Part shown: positions 20,263-31,244 of the stretch, piece by piece | Position numbering within the stretch: the first letter of the stretch is position 1 | Layout of the letters: every line of letters begins with the position of its first letter | NCBI GenBank assembly: GCA_023512835.1 | Contig: JAKCVP010000420.1 | Location: forward strand, 1-64,000 | Origin: Taxillus chinensis | Taxonomy: Eukaryota; Streptophyta; Magnoliopsida; Santalales; Loranthaceae | Direction of reading: 5' to 3' | DNA length: 64,000 bases | The notes under the pieces: generated by a model | Databases searched by the model: none | What the model was told of the DNA's origin: nothing | What the model saw: the letters and a program-made list of their open reading frames with translations, nothing else | Made by a program: the position numbers and the translations under genes

Positions 20263-22260
20263 GGTTCTTGAGTGAGCTACTAGACGCTCTGCAAGCTCGC
20301 AGCAGAGAGAAAAATCAGCTGGAGCTTGTGGATGGTGGTAAACAAGCAGATGAGGAGAATAATTTTGTGGGAATGACGCGAGAAGGCAGCTGTGTTAGTT
20401 GGGCGAGTGGTTCGGAATCGGCGAAAGGCTGCGGCGCGCAAGGATGGGGAAGAGGGGAGGGGTGGAATGTGATGGTAGTGTGGAGATGGCGCTGTCCAAG
20501 AAAAAGGTTGACAATGCTTGCTTGAGACTGGGCGAACTGTGTGAGGCAGAGAGAGGAGACGAGCGAGAAAAAGTTACAGAGAGACAAGACAAAGGCGACT
20601 ATCCGCCACGTCTCTCCAGTCGCAAGCGCCGAGAGGGTTTGCTGGGTGGATTACCCAGATTGCGCGCGGGCGGGGAAAATCGCCAATCCGGCACAACAAT
20701 GGCACCTTCAGCGATGTCAACTATCTACTGCCCTGCCACGCCTACCTGCCTGCCCGTCCACGCTGCTTGCACGCGCTGAAGACTGCTTGCTCTTTTCTCT
20801 GCCTGGCGCTGGGCGCGTCCGCCTGCAACAGCCGCGATCTCGCCCCCAGAATTATTAGCAGGAGGCCGCCTCGAACACGAGCGGGCATGGGGGGATGTGT
20901 ACGTCTCCGTCTGTGCACGATCAGGTGCAACGACACATCTGGTAAGGCGGCTCTTCACACGTTCTTTTCTTGGACAGCCGTTGCAACACCTCAGCGCGCA
21001 GACGCACGCTCGCACCCTCTCTCGCAGAGGGCAACTTGCTCGAGCTCATCTTGATTGCTGACACACCCCACGCTGGCTGCCTCCCCCTCTCCGCCCATGC
21101 GCCAATCCGCTCGAGCGGCGCTGCTGCTGCGATCGCAAAGACCATGCTGTTCAGGTGATCCGTCCAAAGTCCGATCCTCCTCCGCTTTTGGGCCGCGTGC
21201 AGCCACAGTGTGGAACCGGCCTGTGCCTGGAACTAAAGCCTCATGCTACCAGCGCCGCCCCCTCTCGCCGGCTACCGAGTCATCGCCCACGCGCGACGTC
21301 CGAGGGGGTCCCAATATTCACGAGCAGTCTCGACTCGCCGAAACTTGCGCTCGTTATCTTTTGTCTGCAAACGAAGGGCCCCCAGCCTTCGCCCTCGCAC
21401 GGCACGCCCCGCATGGAATGCCATGGCATGGCCCTCGTCGCTGCTCTGCCCATCCCGCTTCGTGACTGGCTGGGCAACGTGGCCGCGGTACCTGCTGCAG
21501 CAGGAGCATTTCGCACTTTCAGCCCGCTTCTATGCGTTCGATATGCAGGAAATAATTTGCGCAGTCCGAGGGCCCTTTAGCCTCGAGCAAATCGCCCGAT
21601 CGTTGCTGATGATAGTCATTCCGATACCGTACTCGACTGCCTTTCGCGCCGTCGCATGCGCCACTATTGGCACAGGTTAGCACAGCCGCTCGCAATCGTG
21701 CGTCTTTCCCGCTCCAGATGGAGAACGTTGAACTCCTGCGATCCGTGCGCGCCCTCGCCGAACCCACCAAGTTTGATTTGGCCATTCACAGTCGCAGACC
21801 TTCCGGCTGTGTCCGCTTTGACAATCCAGTCTATGCGACACCACCGTCATGAGCGTCGTGCTAAACAAGCCAACCACCTCCTCCCATTCGACACAGGGTA
21901 GAAGGTTGACACACATCTGCCACTCTCTGGACTTTTGTTGATATTACCAAGATTGAGATGACTGATCTGGTCGGACATGCGCGGCGGGACACATTGTGAT
22001 TCACGACCAAGCTTTGACCTCCGATCATCATAATATTAGCCCGCCTCAGACCCAAGGCTTCCATCCGTGCCCATGATCGATGCGATTCGATGCATTTGGC
22101 AAGTCTTCACAAATTTTGTTTTTCACTTCTTCCAAGGCGATGCGTGCGTGGGTGGCTTCAAAGCTACGGCGCCTTTCGGTGAGCCCTATGCGGCTCCGCA
22201 CATTGGCCGAAAGCCTCCAGAGCTGGGGAACAGCTCACCTGCAAGCATCGCTCGAGGCTC
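20263..22260. other. Intergenic, 2 kb, GC-rich
   Basis: Many overlapping open frames on both strands reflect high GC and scarce stops, not genes: none has a family match or splice structure. The 300 bases next to the C2H2 start are rich in purine runs on the plus strand. This long 5' region may carry an extended promoter or leader for the C2H2 regulator. Confidence 0.5.
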
Positions 22261-23148
22261 CTACGACAACGCCTTTGCAAAGTAGTCGGCGTGCGTGTTT
22301 GCCTTGCGACCCAGCAAATACTCCAAGACGTTTGGTGAGCCCACCAAACCATGCCTGTTGTAGTACAAAATGAGCCTCTCCAGACCGTCCAATGCTCTGG
22401 GATGAGGATCGGAGCCAAGGATGCGTGGCTTGAACGTTTCAACTGCCACCTCGAACGGCATTTGTCTCACAGTAACGTCTTGCCCTATATACTTTGATAA
22501 GAGTTGTCCAACTTGCTCGTATGGAATCGGCCCAGTCGAGCAGCAGTCATACAGTGCAAAGTAATGCCTCTCACGTTCCAGCAGGACTTTAGCAGATGCC
22601 TCGCCAAGATCCTCCAGATCAACGAATGAGAAGGGTGTTTTGGGGTCCCACAGCGCATCAAAATGGCCCTTTTCGGCCACCATCTTCACTGGAAAATTCT
22701 GCATGAACGTTGTCGGCTTCACGATGGTGTAGTTCAGGCCGGATTCAATCAGGTACTCCTCTTCGTATCGCTTGCACTCATGATTCAGCAATTTGCGAAT
22801 CTGCGTATGCAGCACAGAAGATAGGACAAAGTGCTTGAATGCACCGTTCTGTGATTCACCGCTCGCCGCATCTATCATGTTGTAGGCAATCTCCGTCTCG
22901 TGCTGGTGGAATGATGGACCGATATGATACACTGCGGAAGCTCCACTCACAACCGCTCTCGCCTCGCGCGGTTGCGTCAGGTCGGCCATGATGCACTCGG
23001 CCTCGGGCCACTGCTGCCTGATGCGCTCCAGAGAAGACTCGGATGCACATACAAGTCGCAGTTGCCTCTTGTCACGCAGGTGATTGATGACCGATGGAGC
23101 CTGCTTGCCCGAGGCAGCTGTGATCACTATCAGGTCGGTTGAGGCCAT
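22261..23148 (-). CDS. NmrA-like NAD(P)-binding protein
   Basis: Single exon, 295 residues, with the ATG at 23148. It has an atypical short-chain dehydrogenase fold: the N-terminal strand and nucleotide-binding loop read LIVITAASGKQAPSVINHL, matching the NmrA/HSCARG glycine-poor variant of GxxGxxG. VYHIGPSF and FKHFVLSSVLHT cover the usual central strands. YTIVKPTTFMQNFP is the conserved motif where NmrA proteins keep the fold but usually lack the Tyr-x3-Lys catalytic pair. SFVDLEDLGEASAKVL is the family's C-terminal marker. Members act as redox sensors or as quinone- or isoflavone-type reductases; which applies cannot be told here. It is divergent from a glutathione S-transferase gene 385 bp away, suggesting shared stress control. 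Confidence 0.9.
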   Translation of the reverse strand: MASTDLIVITAASGKQAPSVINHLRDKRQLRLVCASESSLERIRQQWPEAECIMADLTQPREARAVVSGASAVYHIGPSFHQHETEIAYNMIDAASGESQNGAFKHFVLSSVLHTQIRKLLNHECKRYEEEYLIESGLNYTIVKPTTFMQNFPVKMVAEKGHFDALWDPKTPFSFVDLEDLGEASAKVLLERERHYFALYDCCSTGPIPYEQVGQLLSKYIGQDVTVRQMPFEVAVETFKPRILGSDPHPRALDGLERLILYYNRHGLVGSPNVLEYLLGRKANTHADYFAKALS

Positions 23149-23533
23149 AATGGATAAGGACGAAGATGATGACTTTCAGATCGGATAGGCAGGAACAGGC
23201 GAAGTCGAATCAAGCATCTGGACATATTTTGGTAACAATTCCTCCGAACTTGTGCAGTAGGGGATGCCAAAGTATCGCAGGGGACCTCGAGCTGCCATGT
23301 GCTATGACATCAAGTAGCTGAGTAAGGTAAGTCAGACAGCCCCTCACAGCGAGAATGACTTGAGCAAGACGTTCACCGAGCGTGTGGAAGCTCTCATGAT
23401 ACTCTGTCGCTGGTTCAGGGGATACACACAGCCCGTCTCGTTCAATTTGAGCCCACTGCATCAGGCACTTGCAATTGTCACCCTCAAATCCAGACTAGCA
23501 AGGAGCAGCCCCTGCCACCGCTCTGCATTCGCC
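23149..23533. promoter_or_regulatory. Divergent promoter, NmrA-like / glutathione S-transferase
   Basis: The 385 bp between the two start codons must serve both genes. No specific activator site stands out by eye. The shared position is the only evidence for joint regulation. Confidence 0.45.
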
Positions 23534-24375
23534 ATGTCTGCCCCAGCGGCGAAGAAACAACGCACCGACCCGGGCTACGAACTGCTCTATCACCCTGTCA
23601 TCCCTGGTCGAGGCGAGTACATCCGTCTGGCGTATGCTCTCAGCCTTCCAAAGCCCTTGACCATCAGCTAACGGGACGTAGCTTCGAGATTGCCAAAGTT
23701 CCCTATGGCGATCCAGCCAATCAGGAAAAAGACGGCTACTCAAAGGTCCAGTCAGTATTATCAGGTGAAGCATCCACGATCGATGGTAATCCACCAGCCT
23801 TTGCACCACCAGCCCTTCGTGTGCCTGGCGCAGGCCCGGACTCTGCGCCGCTCATCATTTCTCAAACGCCAAACATTCTGTTCTATCTTGCACCCAAGCT
23901 GGGCCTCACGCCTGCTGATGAGCCTGGGCAACTCCATGTCAATGCCCTCACGCTGACTGCCTTGGATCTGAGCAACGAGGCGCACGACACTCATCATCCT
24001 GTCGCTGTAATGCAATACTATGAGGATCAAAAGCCCGAAGCACTGAAAAAGTCAAAGGACTTTAGAGAGAACAGGGTTCCGAAATATTTCTCATACTTTG
24101 AGCGTGTATTGAAGGGAAACGAGGCAAAGGGCAAGGGAAGGTACCTGGTAGGCGAAAAAGTCAGTATTGCTGACACGACAATCTGGCAGGTCATAGATGG
24201 TCTTTTTTACGCTTTCCCCAAAGAGTTGGAGGCACGGAAAAGTGAATTCCCTACACTGCTCGGCGTCTTCTACGATGGCCTAAAGGGTGACTTGGATGCT
24301 TATCTGAAAAGTGAACGGCGATTGGAATACTCCACTGGCTTGTTCAGGCGATATCCTGAGCTGGACAGGGAGTAG
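23534..24375 (+). CDS. Glutathione S-transferase, fungal sigma/mu-like
   Basis: It conjugates or reduces substrates with glutathione in the cytosol. Exons are 23534-23631 and 23682-24375 (phase 2; the intron has a GCTAAC branch point), giving 263 residues. The N-terminal thioredoxin-like domain starts YELLYHPVIPGRGEYIRLAF; a Tyr in this strand is the usual activator of the glutathione thiol in sigma/mu-like forms. The family cis-Pro/Ser-Asp region is represented by PLIISQTPNILFYLAP, with Gln replacing the usual Glu. The C-terminal all-helical domain includes YLVGEKVSIADTTIWQVIDG with the N-capping Asp. Upstream of the cis-Pro an extra segment (about residues 50-90) is longer than in classical forms. 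It is paired with the NmrA-like gene. Confidence 0.9.
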
Positions 24376-24402
24376 CGTCACATGTCCAAGGCGCTCCTTC
24401 TG

Positions 24403-24422
24403 GGTAGGTAGGTAGGTAGGTA
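24403..24422. repeat. (GGTA)5 tetranucleotide repeat
   Basis: Five perfect GGTA units just after the glutathione S-transferase stop codon, probably in its 3' UTR. The same tetranucleotide recurs at 48.2-48.5 kb. Confidence 0.9.
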
Positions 24423-24609
24423 AAGACTGGTATATTGGCCATGTGAATATCAACGACCTATGAAGAGCCTCAACGCCAAGCTAGGTATCAAATTGTACAA
24501 CTATGATTCTGGAAGTGGACCACCAACGCCGTCACATGCATCATAATGGCGCGTCGGGAGCCCTAGATGCCCGTCGTCAGTGACGGCACCGCTGTCGCAT
24601 ATAGGCGGC

Positions 24610-25452
24610 TCAGGGACATCTCTGCACGCCCTCCCAGCCGGGACTCATTGCCTTTGGCCCAGCGGCTTGCGCTTTCCTGAGCGCTTCCGCATCTAACTGT
24701 CGTAGATGTCCGCCCTCGTGCGAGTCTCTTGGAGTCCAGTGCACGATTCTCTGAGCCTTGACCTCTAGCAGACCGATCTCGTCGTCGCCTGGAACAACGT
24801 CGTTCTTGAGCCACTCCCGCATACCAGCGAACCACATCTGGCCTATCCGTTCATCAGACGATGGATGCACCAGCGCAGTCCCCGAGACCGAAGCCCATTC
24901 TGTCGTGCTATGATCATAGAAACCAAGTGAGACGGAGGAGTCGGCCAAAATATCGTCCAGCTTCGGCGAAGCACTGCCCGTAATGAAGAGGAAATCTGCA
25001 CCGTGACGACAGGCAATAGACATTATCCGACCCACTAGACCATGTCCCTCGCGCGATGTGTTGAGGAAACATGACGCCTGACGGTCTGCGAAGCGGCAGA
25101 AATCGCGCATGTGCTCGTCTGAGCGGGTGGGTTCTTCTGCGTCGGGGCTGTCGGAGTCACTGGAGGACTGGCGCGGCTTGTGACTTTTGTTTGTCGATGT
25201 ACCCGAGGCTACACTTTCCTGAGACGACGAAGAGGAAGTGATTTGGGCGTCATCATCTGCACCGCCACGAGCGCCGGGCATGGACACTAGCGGTGCTTCT
25301 GACAGGGGAGAGAGACGAGTTGACTCTGAGAGGAGATTCGCCTGGCCGGGCGGAACGACATCAGCATGACTGAATGCATTCTGCTCGCGCAGGACTTTAC
25401 TGCGTCGATGTTGCTCGACGATGGACGTGGCAGCTTTGGAGGCTGTAGACAT
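24610..25452 (-). CDS. FMN-binding split-barrel (pyridoxamine oxidase-like / BLI-3-like) protein
   Basis: Single exon, 280 residues. The first 120 residues are Ser/Pro/Asp-rich and look disordered. The domain from about 125 to 245 follows the split-barrel pattern: REGHGLVGRIMSIACRHG, then DFLFITGSASPKLDDILADS, SVSLGFYDHSTTEWASVSG and IGQMWFAGMREWL. The order strand, loop with Ser-x-Lys and SVSG is characteristic of the fungal BLI-3/general stress protein 26 branch. Those proteins bind FMN or F420-like cofactors. The usual Arg/Lys FMN-phosphate ligands are only partly visible, so cofactor binding is an inference. The biological role is unknown. The long disordered N-terminus is unusual for a compact oxidase. 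Confidence 0.75.
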   Translation of the reverse strand: MSTASKAATSIVEQHRRSKVLREQNAFSHADVVPPGQANLLSESTRLSPLSEAPLVSMPGARGGADDDAQITSSSSSQESVASGTSTNKSHKPRQSSSDSDSPDAEEPTRSDEHMRDFCRFADRQASCFLNTSREGHGLVGRIMSIACRHGADFLFITGSASPKLDDILADSSVSLGFYDHSTTEWASVSGTALVHPSSDERIGQMWFAGMREWLKNDVVPGDDEIGLLEVKAQRIVHWTPRDSHEGGHLRQLDAEALRKAQAAGPKAMSPGWEGVQRCP

Positions 25453-26364
25453 TCCAGTGCGAGAGGGGACGGATCCAGAGCGCCTCGAGGCTGGAGGCGG
25501 AGTACGTTAGATACCTGCAAGGGGTGTTGATCAGGCTTGAACAGGGTCAAGCAGGGACAGCGACCTCGAGATACTTCAGCAATAGGTATTTTGCATCTCG
25601 TTTCGATGAGCAGAAAGCGACAGAAGTTATGCGAATTTGTTTGCCATAGCAGCGACAAGCGACACAGATGAATACACCCGCACCATGCGATGACGCAGGC
25701 TAGCGGGGAGCCAATGTTTGTTCGAGACCCCAAGCCTCAAGGTATGTATCTCACAGGCCAAGGCTTTTATGAATGGGGGCAGACCGGGTTCTCATGCATG
25801 CACGCGTGTAGGTCTATGGTATGGTCTACCTCTTCATGATAGGGTCCCCGCGTCGGCAAGCGAGGTGTCGTCGCAGGAACATAGTTCCGGACTGTGCTAT
25901 CTGTAGACATGCCAAACACACAGATATCCATGTCGGAGACGCCCAGAACCAGCACCGAGAAATTGCGGAACTTTCACGTGCCGGCGCTTCGAGAAGGCGG
26001 AGCTGCGTGATGTCATGCGCTTGCGCTGGAGCTCTGGATCTGTCGAAAGGGCGCTGCAACAGCGTCCGTTCTCAAGCCTGATCGATGCGCAAGCAAGTAC
26101 CGGCACTCTGCAACGGCAGATCTGTGATCTGAATTTAGCAGTAAATTGCATTTTTGATGCGCCTGTGGCCTGCTGCAGGCAAGCAGGGTTATGCTTCTGT
26201 AAGCTCCGTCCGAATTAGGGGTGCTTTTCAATGCACTCCGCTCGCGAGCAGCATGTCCGACACCAAGGTCAAGGAGAGAATGCCTCCAGTTCTATGTACA
26301 ACGCCTCGTGTCCGACAAGGGCTTCAATAGCTCTACCATGACCACACCTGTGCCGGTCCAGTTT
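25453..26364. other. Intergenic, 0.9 kb
   Basis: Promoter of the split-barrel gene and 3' flank of IRC22. Short ORFs on both strands lack similarity. Confidence 0.5.
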
Positions 26365-27260
26365 TCAGTTGGCGCGCCTGGTCTTACCCTTGCCGCCGTC
26401 ACGCTTCGATAGATGCTGCTGGGGGATCCAGCTTTCATCGTAACCCTTTGATCCAGAGGCAACGGCGGGCCCGTCGGCTCCAGGGACGCTGACTTGGGCG
26501 GCCGGATCGACCTTCTTGGTGCGTGTGCTGTCAGTCTTTGCACGAGATCCATCCTTGCCACCGCGACGCTTCTGCTGAGGGAATAGGGTTGTGATCCAAG
26601 TGCTGTAAATAAAGTACGCAGTGCCGGCAAACGCTCCAGCAAGCACAAGGTACAAGAAGATGTTGCCCGCGTCAAAGATGGACTGAGGTGGCTCAACGAC
26701 ACTGACTGGTCCGTCAAAGGCAGTCAAGGTATGGATGGCTCCCTCTGAATCAGCAATGACGGAGATGATCTTCAAAACTAGGTCCGTAGGGTGCATTTCG
26801 GTTGTAAACTTGTAGCTGAAGCTCTCTTTCTCGCCAGCAGGTATCTCGCCTCTGTACACGGTGGTGGTCAAATTGCGGATCAGGATCGATGTCTGGTCAG
26901 GAGCGGCGGGCGACCACAGAGAGCCGCCAATGAATTGGACATTGACAGGGTCCAGCTCTTCGTTTGTAAAGTTGATGGCGACATGGGTGGGATAGCCGTT
27001 GACGAGCTTGACGCCAAAGACTTCAGAGTTGGGGAACGAGGCGGCGACCTTGACCTTGAGCGAGGTCGATTGGCCGACATTGTCCTTTTCGCCTGGATTC
27101 AGAGGCGTTTGAGCCTAAAGAGATGCATGGTTAGTCCTGCCATCCGGGCTTGAGGCCAGCTGGCCGAAGATGCGTGACTTCATACACTGTCAGCAGCAAA
27201 TGCAACCAATGCCCGAACGGCTAAAAATCCAAGCGAAACCAAGCGAGTGGAACCAAACAT
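26365..27260 (-). CDS. IRC22: ER membrane protein Irc22 (TRAP-alpha/SSR1 homologue)
   Basis: Fungal counterpart of the translocon-associated protein alpha subunit, an ER membrane protein near the Sec61 channel. Exons are 27260-27186 and 27114-26365, joined in phase 0, giving 274 residues. The signal peptide MFGSTRLVSLGFLAVRALVA is encoded by the first exon. The lumenal beta-rich domain includes GYPTHVAINFTNEELDPVNV and the glycosylation candidate NLTTTVYRGEIPAGEKESFSY. One membrane span (IFLYLVLAGAFAGTAYFIYS) lies near residues 180-200. It is followed by a basic cytosolic tail (QQKRRGGKDG and a Lys/Arg-rich end). This topology fits TRAP-alpha. It is divergent from the CCCH gene. Confidence 0.9.
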
Positions 27261-27701
27261 GATGCATGCAAGAATTTCCTGTTGCTGTGTAGATGAAGGA
27301 TGCGTGCAAAAAGACGGGAGGAAAGGGCCCTGACGCTGATGACCTGATGGTGACGGAGGCACGGGAGGTCAGAACTCTCAAGCCCTACAGGGCGCGTTCG
27401 CGTTCGTGGTCGGGGGCCAATATTTTTGGCTGCGCGAGCCCTGAGGCGGCGCTCGCTGCATCCATACAGTGATGCCGTCAAAGCGATGTTTAAAACTTCT
27501 TCTCATCTCGTCGCTGTCTCCGTCAGTACTCACCTGTCTGAGCGCATGCTCGCTGCCGCTCCTTTGCACTATAAAATCTTCGTCCGCCGCAGCTACTAGT
27601 AGTTCCACCATGTCACAACCTAACGCATTGTACTATTTGTAACATCTGCTCCGTGATCTGCGCACCTATTGCCTGCGAGCAAGAACCCTCCCGTCCTCTG
27701 T
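27261..27701. promoter_or_regulatory. Divergent promoter, IRC22 / CCCH protein
   Basis: 441 bp separate the two start codons. No factor site could be singled out. Confidence 0.4.
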
Positions 27702-29698
27702 ATGGCTTCTCTTCGCGACTACCCTGCGGCGCCACCTCCACCTTCCGCGACTGGCAGCGGTCCCGGCACTCCTTCCACTGGATGTACGTGCAGCTGCCAC
27801 CGGCGTGCACCTGCTTCATCCCTTGGAAATGGGGTCCCTCCTGCCAGTGCACTTCCCATGGGCTGGAATTCGCCACCAGCAAACTTCTCCCGCGCTCCTG
27901 GCACTCCCGTTTGCACTCTTCGCTCACTACCTGGCACCCCCGCTCCAAGTATTCGCCCACCACCTGGCATTCCCATCAGAAATGTTCACGAACCACCTGG
28001 CTTGGGCCTCTATTCAGTCAATCATGAAAGCTCCAAGGTCAACATGGACGAAATGCTGCAGCATCAACAAACGTTACGCACGATGATCATAGTGCGTTCA
28101 TACCGCCACTTCTTTTAGGGCTACCATTGTAGAAGACTCTACTAACAGCTAATCAGGATTTAATGGAGGAATGGTCAAGCTCCACGGCTGCCCCAAACCG
28201 ACCGACTCGGTTCGAAAAGGCACTGAACCGTGCAGTGCATCAGCTGCATCGGCTACCGAACCACAGCCCCTCTCTTGCTTACCGACCTAGTGCTCGCGGA
28301 AACTCTGTTGCCGCTTTGATCGACGGCAACAGTCTGAGGGTATAAGACCTACACGCCCCCTTCTTTAAATACAGGGGCTAACCGACTCATATAGTTCGAT
28401 GAAATACTCCTCCGTAAGGGTGAAAAGGGAGGTTTCGAGGCTGCGGCTCTCCTCATCGATAAGATCGATAAACATGTGCAGTCTAACATTTCTGAGGTCA
28501 AGCCCTCGGTGCTCATAACAGCCTACGTCTGCGCCGACATCGTCGCCCTTGGAAAGACATTGGTGGATTCTGGAATCATCGCAGATCCAACCGTTCTGTA
28601 CAATTTCGTCCAAGGATTCAACAATTACAGCACTTGGTCCAGATTCATAGACGGAGGCAGACAAAAATTCGAATCTGAGCAGCGCGTCCTTAACGACCTG
28701 CAATACTGCCTGAGAGACAATCGCTGTCAGCAGGTAGTCCTCGGGTCTGCAAATGAGATGATCTTCAGGACCATTTTCGATAAGCTGCCCAAGGATGCAA
28801 AGTCCACATGGGGACAGATCTCTTTCGTCAAAGCTGATTCGATTGAGGAGCTTATCAATTCACCGCGATACAACCTCACATCTCTGGGCGGCATATTTTC
28901 CCCTATCAAAGTCCCTCACTCGACGTTTTCTTCCACGTAAGTCCGCCTGAAGGCCCAACCATGACTGTGCAGGGGAAGCTGACATGATCTCTTAGCAACG
29001 TGGCCGAAGAGTCGCAAACCTCCTCAGCCTCATCGTCTCCGAGGGCTGCTCAAGAACGTTCCACTCCAGAGCCATGCAATGGCGCTACTGAAAATAGCCA
29101 GAGTGCGTCTCCCAACAAGAAAAGTGACGATTCTTGGGCGAATGTGACGAAGACTAGACCGTCCGCATCACTGAAATCTGACGCCAAGACTACCAAACCT
29201 CTGATAGTGAAGGCTTCCTTCGCGGAAGGCGCACGTTTCATTCTCCCGAAGCATCGCGATGGCGTGGCTTTTAACAAAAAGAACCAGCGCCTAGATCCTT
29301 TAGTGAAGTATGATAAGGCGCAAGTAGAGAGCGTCAAGAACTTAAAAGTTTGCAACCGCCATTACCTCTCGGGCAATTGTTCTGAATACCTTCAGGACGG
29401 TGAGCAGTGCCCACACAGGCACGACTACCCTGCGACATATCGAGAACTTGCGTATTTGTCGCTCGTCGCGCGCATGTCTCCCTGTCGTAATGGCACCTCA
29501 TGTCACAGCGTATCCTGCTTTTACGGCCATGTCTGTCCTGCACCTGAAGGCAAAAACAAGCAGGCGTGCATTTTTGGCAGAGACTGTCGATTTAGTTCAG
29601 TAATGCACAACATCGACCCTACGGTGGAGACGATTTGGCGGCCTGGTGAGGCCAAGAGAGAAGCCAACGAAGCAGCCGACGGAGGCGTCAGCAAGTGA
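27702..29698 (+). CDS. CCCH zinc-finger protein with NYN-like (DUF7923-type) domain
   Basis: Probable RNA-binding protein. Exons are 27702-28091, 28157-28339, 28395-28936 and about 28996-29698, giving 605 residues. The N-terminal 120 residues are Pro/Ser-rich. The central domain runs from about 180 to 340: VAALIDGNSLRFDEILLRKG, GGFEAAALLIDKIDKHV and VLITAYVCADIVALGKTL give the Asp-containing strand and helix order of NYN/PIN-like domains. A Ser-rich linker follows. The C-terminus has two clear CCCH fingers: C-x8-C-x9-C-x3-H (CNRHYLSGNC onward) and C-x5-C-x4-C-x3-H (CRNGTSCHSVSCFYGH). A possible third is CIFGRDC with a more distant His. This domain order is known in filamentous fungi as an uncharacterised tandem-CCCH family; I name no function beyond RNA contact. 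Confidence 0.85.
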
Positions 29699-31244
29699 CT
29701 TTCTTTCCTTAAACCTCCGATATGGCGGAGCCCTTTCAGCTTCTCATTGTTCTTTCATCCTTGGCGGACAGGCTGCGCACAATCTTGCTGACGGCTCAGC
29801 AAGAATGATTGCTCAAGGCGTTATATGTATGTGTAACTCCCCCTTTTCTTTGCGTTTCACCATCATTTGGGAGCAGACACGTATACCCCTGGTTCGACTT
29901 CAGAAGAAGAAGAAGATTTTGGTCAATGGTACTTGATATTACTGGAAAGGGTCTGATTGCACAGTCTACGAGCAAGGCGTTTAATCACAATCACGAGAAC
30001 TTTCACGGCGCATAGGGATGTTCAATCGAAGACGCATCAAGCGTACTTTACTTGTCTGAGGTTCTACTTTCGTTGGCATTGCTGCTGCTATTCTTTCGTT
30101 GTCCTTCATTAGAGATCAGAGTAGACTTGTTCGGCTTTTCGTCCTGCATTGACTACCCTGTTGAGCTGTGCTGAACGCTACATTGAAAGGCCAGAGGAAC
30201 GCATATCGATGTGTTGCAAATTGCAGATTCGTTGGTCGATGCATGCTCTGCTCATTGCTTTGCAAGTGCCTTTAGCTCGTGGACAATATTGTTGAACACT
30301 ATAGGGTCTTTGAAGCTAGTCTTGGCCCTGGTCAAAATGGAAAACCTAGGTTTCTACCGCGGTGGATGCGTCCAGAACACATGAAGTCTTGCCCAAACCA
30401 TGGCGAATTCCGTGTGCATACTCTCCCGACGACCTCGATCAAGACCGAACCCAATGAAGCAAGAATTGAATATACGAAGAGACTGAAGCCATGCAGAAGC
30501 GAAGTGAGCCTAGTACAGCAGACCAGAAACATTGGACTAGACTAGACCAAACTATCAGAGCAGAACGCAGAGAAACATTACGCCATGCAGACGGGAGAAT
30601 TACGATGCGCGCAGCATTACAAAGGTACTCGTTTTGAAAGAGTCATGCGTTCAGGCTGTCCTGCATCTTTCCGCCGTGAGGGGCTTGAGATTCAATTGCC
30701 CCCCTTTTCATGCTTGGGCAAGAAAAATCAAAAGACGGGGAAAAAAAAAACACTACCCGCTTGAAAGATTGAAAGAATTCTTGCTGATGTAATTCATGAC
30801 TCTGTCTCTGTTGAGAAATGATGATGATTTGAATTTCGATTGTACTCGGTACAGGTACCTAGGTGGCGTGGAAAGAGGTATACAAAGGCGCAAAGGGGGC
30901 ATCTTTTTCGATGAATTTCTTGATTTTTTTTTTTTCATAGGGTTTGATTGTTTGAAATTCAGGTCCGAGACTGAGTTGGTAGGTGTGTAGAGTACACCCC
31001 ACGTACATGTACAGCTCGATAGGTTACTAGCTAGAGAGAGGGAGGGAGGGGAGGGAGAGCCAAAATGTAGTCAGGTTGGTAGACGGGCAGTAGTACCTCC
31101 AATACAACCTAATCATCAGTATACACAGCAGACCCACTCACCCGTTACCGTTCTTGTAAAACGGAGAGCCATTGATAACCAAGAAGAGAGGGCAATAGAC
31201 ACACATAACCCAAACCCCCTTACACCCCTCACGCGTCACGTCCC
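29699..31244. other. Intergenic, 1.5 kb
   Basis: 3' flanks of two converging genes. There are A-runs near 30740 and T-runs near 30930. A purine-rich GGGAGG cluster lies at about 31038-31058. I see no gene. Confidence 0.5.

Noticed and set aside
20395..21680. Many overlapping frames of 60-145 codons on both strands
   Set aside because: All are by-products of high GC in the upstream region of the C2H2 gene; none has splice structure or similarity.
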